Origin: Rubripirellula tenax | GTDB lineage: Bacteria; Planctomycetota; Planctomycetia; Pirellulales; Pirellulaceae | DNA length: 64,000 nt | NCBI RefSeq assembly: GCF_007860125.1 | Contig: NZ_SJPW01000004.1 | Location: forward strand, 528,372-592,371 | Direction of reading: 5' to 3' | Part shown: positions 62,094 to 64,000 of the stretch, in pieces | How positions within the stretch are numbered: the first letter of the stretch is position 1 | Layout: each line of letters opens with the position of its first letter | Notes under the pieces: model-generated | Database searches by the model: none | Seen by the model: the letters and a program-made list of their open reading frames with translations, nothing else | What the model was told of the DNA's origin: nothing | Made by a program: the position numbers and the translations under genes

Positions 62094-62836
62094 CGCCCAA
62101 TCAGAACGGGAATCAATTTTCGTGAAATAGCGAGTTTTCCCACGCGGGAAAACTCCAAGAAACTCGAAAGCTGATTGCTCTCAGCACTCTCGCAATGGGG
62201 CTCTGAACACACCCTGCCATCCCACATAACCCGCTCAAAACAGAGAGTCTCTGTTTCTCGGAAAATCACATTAGCCGAAGGTCACAGAGACAGAGAGTGG
62301 CGAGAGTTCGGTCCGAGAGAGCGCAGAGGCGGGGGCGGACCGTGAAAACAGAGTGTCTCTGTTTGGCCGACGGCAGAGACGCCAGAGAGCTGGCCGGAAC
62401 GCGTTTTACCCAGCAAAAAAGGGCGTAAAACACGAAAAAAGGCCGGCGACAGTGCAAAGCACCATCGCCGGCCTTCTGATTTACCCGGCGGTCAAAAAAT
62501 TTTGAACCAAGTCCGGAAAGTTGAGGGAACCGAACTCCTTTCAAAAGGTCTCTACCCCCCGGTGTCTCGGGTGAAGGGCTGGCGGCGGAAATTGCGAATA
62601 ACCCAGCAAAAGACGACATGAAACGTCTCTGGGTAATTCGACAATCGGGCTAGGCGGACTTCATAACCCGCCAAAATCCCTCGCCGACACGCATCATCAA
62701 AGCTTTGAACACAAACCGCCAACGAAAAAACTCTCGATGACTTGGATGGATTGGTACGACGCCCTCGACAAACCAATTTGGACGCCTGAGCCGTCGACGA
62801 TCCGCCAGATCTGGCAGCTTCTCCAGGTAACACTCA
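62094..62836. other. Gene-free stretch with hairpins and palindromes
   Basis: About 740 bases with no supported gene. It holds a 10-bp hairpin (GAGTTTTCCC/GGGAAAACTC at 62132-62155, loop ACGC) that may end toxin transcription. Two near-identical 19-base palindromes AAACAGAGNGTCTCTGTTT lie at 62238-62256 and 62346-62364. A two-part hairpin is at 62438-62474 (11-bp AAGGCCGGCGA/TCGCCGGCCTT enclosing GTGC/GCAC). Several short CAGAGA-type repeats lie between the palindromes. Confidence 0.55.
62438..62474. terminator. Strong two-part hairpin
   Basis: An 11-bp perfect outer stem and a 4-bp inner stem, with no long T run. It may terminate transcription from either neighbour or be a structural RNA element. 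Confidence 0.4.
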
Positions 62837-64000
62837 CTAACGCTCTAGTCTCGAAAGTTCGTCTGATATCCCCATGTAGCCGACACGTTCCATTTTGTCG
62901 ATCAAGTCTAGGCATCGCACTTTCATGGTCTCACTCTTCGTTTGCTCATATTGTCGGACGACAAGTTTGGAGATAGAGCGAGCAATCATTGACCCGTGGT
63001 AGGCGATGTGCGTTCCTTCCTCGCCGAGAAAGCTGAGCACCCTTTCAGCTGCAGCACACGTCACTTCGGGCAACTCAACTGATGACTGCTCCATCGACCT
63101 CAATAGAGACTCTGGGTCAGTTTCAAAGCTTGTGGATGCAATGAATGTAAGCAAGCTAGCTTCATGCTCTCGAAGAAATTCACCTGACAATCCACTGAAC
63201 GCCATGCCAACTCGCTGTCGGACTTCTTCAGACGAGTCGTCATAGAAAGCCACCAGCGACTGCTGACACTGTTCACCGACATGCTCATTGTCGATGTTGT
63301 GAGCGTAGACTGACGCAAGCTTCCGCCGCATGTCTTCGGTTCCCGTGCGAGCTTCATTCAATAGCGTCCCAGTATCGATGTCTGAAAGGTCCGCGTGAGC
63401 GATTGACACCGCTGCATTCTTAATGGATTTTTGGACGTCTGAGCGGAACGCTTCTTCATCCTTCAGTAGCGAAGTCTTCTCCTCTGGGATCGACGACTTC
63501 TCAGCTGACCAACCAAACGACTCCACCGATGAAAACGACTGTTTGGGAAGGTCGGGGAATTTCCGTTCGAGCGTCTCGATCCGCATTTTGGTGGCTTCCG
63601 AAGTTCGGTCGGCATCGAGACATCGGAGCAGGTAGAGCTCATCTCGTCCACGGATCTGCGGCGTCCGTCGTTCATGTGCGTCGCAATAGCCATTGATGAA
63701 CGACTCGATCGCATCGAGGTTTTCGTCGCTGCAATGTGGCGAAATAGCGATTAAGGCCATGCAACTGATTCGCCCTCCCGAACCAATGTCCAGACGACTC
63801 TCGTTTCGCAATACATACTCAGCGCACTCATCTGCGAATTCGCCGGCATTCTCGGTCCATGCTCTCAGGAGCAAGTAAGCGAACGTGCCGCTGTTTGTCG
63901 CCGGCAAATCGCCAACGATTTCACGCAGTAGCTCCGGCTTCTCCTTTGCGAGATGCCCGAGGGAAGCAGCCAGTTGGTCCAGTGTGACGTCGTCGATGTC
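62837..64000 (-). CDS. Large helical-repeat protein, STAND/Avs-like, cut by window edge
   Basis: The last about 388 residues of a protein whose frame stays open to the window end; the native start is outside. It is helical and acidic. The block VESFGWSAEKSSIPEEKTSL with DEEAFRSDVQ resembles the SPIPxE...MsDexWLxAm segment of large NTPases of the STAND/Avs defence group, and YLLRCLDADRTSEATKMRIE and LERKFPDLP match the helical run before it. HEAT-like helices follow (SSEEVRQRVGMAFSGL). No NTPase motif lies within the window. Family call from memory. Confidence 0.45.
   Translation of the reverse strand, partial: DIDDVTLDQLAASLGHLAKEKPELLREIVGDLPATNSGTFAYLLLRAWTENAGEFADECAEYVLRNESRLDIGSGGRISCMALIAISPHCSDENLDAIESFINGYCDAHERRTPQIRGRDELYLLRCLDADRTSEATKMRIETLERKFPDLPKQSFSSVESFGWSAEKSSIPEEKTSLLKDEEAFRSDVQKSIKNAAVSIAHADLSDIDTGTLLNEARTGTEDMRRKLASVYAHNIDNEHVGEQCQQSLVAFYDDSSEEVRQRVGMAFSGLSGEFLREHEASLLTFIASTSFETDPESLLRSMEQSSVELPEVTCAAAERVLSFLGEEGTHIAYHGSMIARSISKLVVRQYEQTKSETMKVRCLDLIDKMERVGYMGISDELSRLER

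Noticed and set aside
62238-62364. CRISPR-like array from the CAGAGA-type repeats
   Set aside because: Only two 19-base palindromes with irregular spacing and no cas genes nearby.
62438-62474. Integron attC site
   Set aside because: Lacks the core GTTRRRY/RYYYAAC boxes; no integrase in the window.

Overview
The window looks like planctomycete chromosome (Pirellulaceae/Rhodopirellula-like). The evidence is the set of family signatures: DUF1552 and DUF1592-type cytochrome c proteins, many formylglycine sulfatases, sigma-factor/FecR pairs whose genes overlap by 4 bases, a PEP-CTERM protein, a BBP7-like outer-membrane protein, a DUF2924 protein, and membrane-anchored WD40 and leucine-rich repeat proteins. 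No rRNA, tRNA or CRISPR array was seen.

Layout. 0-7.2 kb is a plasmid-like block: a RepA-type initiator, an iteron/DnaA-box origin, a metzincin-motif protein, a DnaQ-fold protein without its catalytic residues, about 1.1 kb of DNA that can fold into a highly structured RNA, and a conserved basic protein followed by small coupled ORFs. 7.2-13.2 kb is a graveyard: a large STAND/Avs-like C-terminal protein without an NTPase domain, an ISKra4-type transposase relic, a terminase relic, a MITE-like element, and HTH and AraC fragments. 13.3-28.5 kb is one long plus-strand polysaccharide-degradation locus: ECF sigma, FecR/LamG, two DUF1552/DUF1592 pairs, a tandem esterase, a sulfatase-hydrolase fusion and a second sulfatase. 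28.8-32.1 kb is a phage-like cassette (terminase GpA remnant, permuted NlpC/P60, radical SAM, proline-rich protein). 32.4-38.5 kb holds envelope WD40 and LRR proteins with very small membrane peptides, ending in a gene broken beside an IS256-family element (38.5-39.9 kb).

40.2-47.1 kb is a second sigma/FecR-headed degradation locus (sulfatase, GH10 xylanase, PEP-CTERM protein, sulfatase). It ends at a junction where a sulfatase and an oxidoreductase are both cut off. 47.0-54.0 kb is a metal (zinc) homeostasis locus: COG0523 GTPase, MerC, ZIP transporter, SmtB/ArsR sensor, His-rich protein and Fur-family regulator. Its promoters share a TACTTGCA-type element. 54.1-58.9 kb carries a BBP7-like protein, a truncated DUF2924 module, IS66 remnants and two signalling proteins. 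58.9-61.1 kb is a tight operon of nitroreductase, KptA and two macrodomain proteins, followed by a ParD-like/zeta toxin-antitoxin pair. The right edge cuts a large helical-repeat protein resembling the sensor part of STAND defence proteins.

How the parts work together. The two sigma/FecR loci are probably substrate-responsive systems for sulfated and acylated polysaccharides. The zinc locus combines uptake, trafficking and two sensors. KptA with macrodomains suggests NAD-dependent RNA 2'-phosphate or ADP-ribose metabolism. The candidate most likely to be undescribed is the structured-RNA/basic-protein unit at 3.4-5.7 kb beside a plasmid-type origin. All family calls rest on reading the sequence and recalled family patterns; no search was run.
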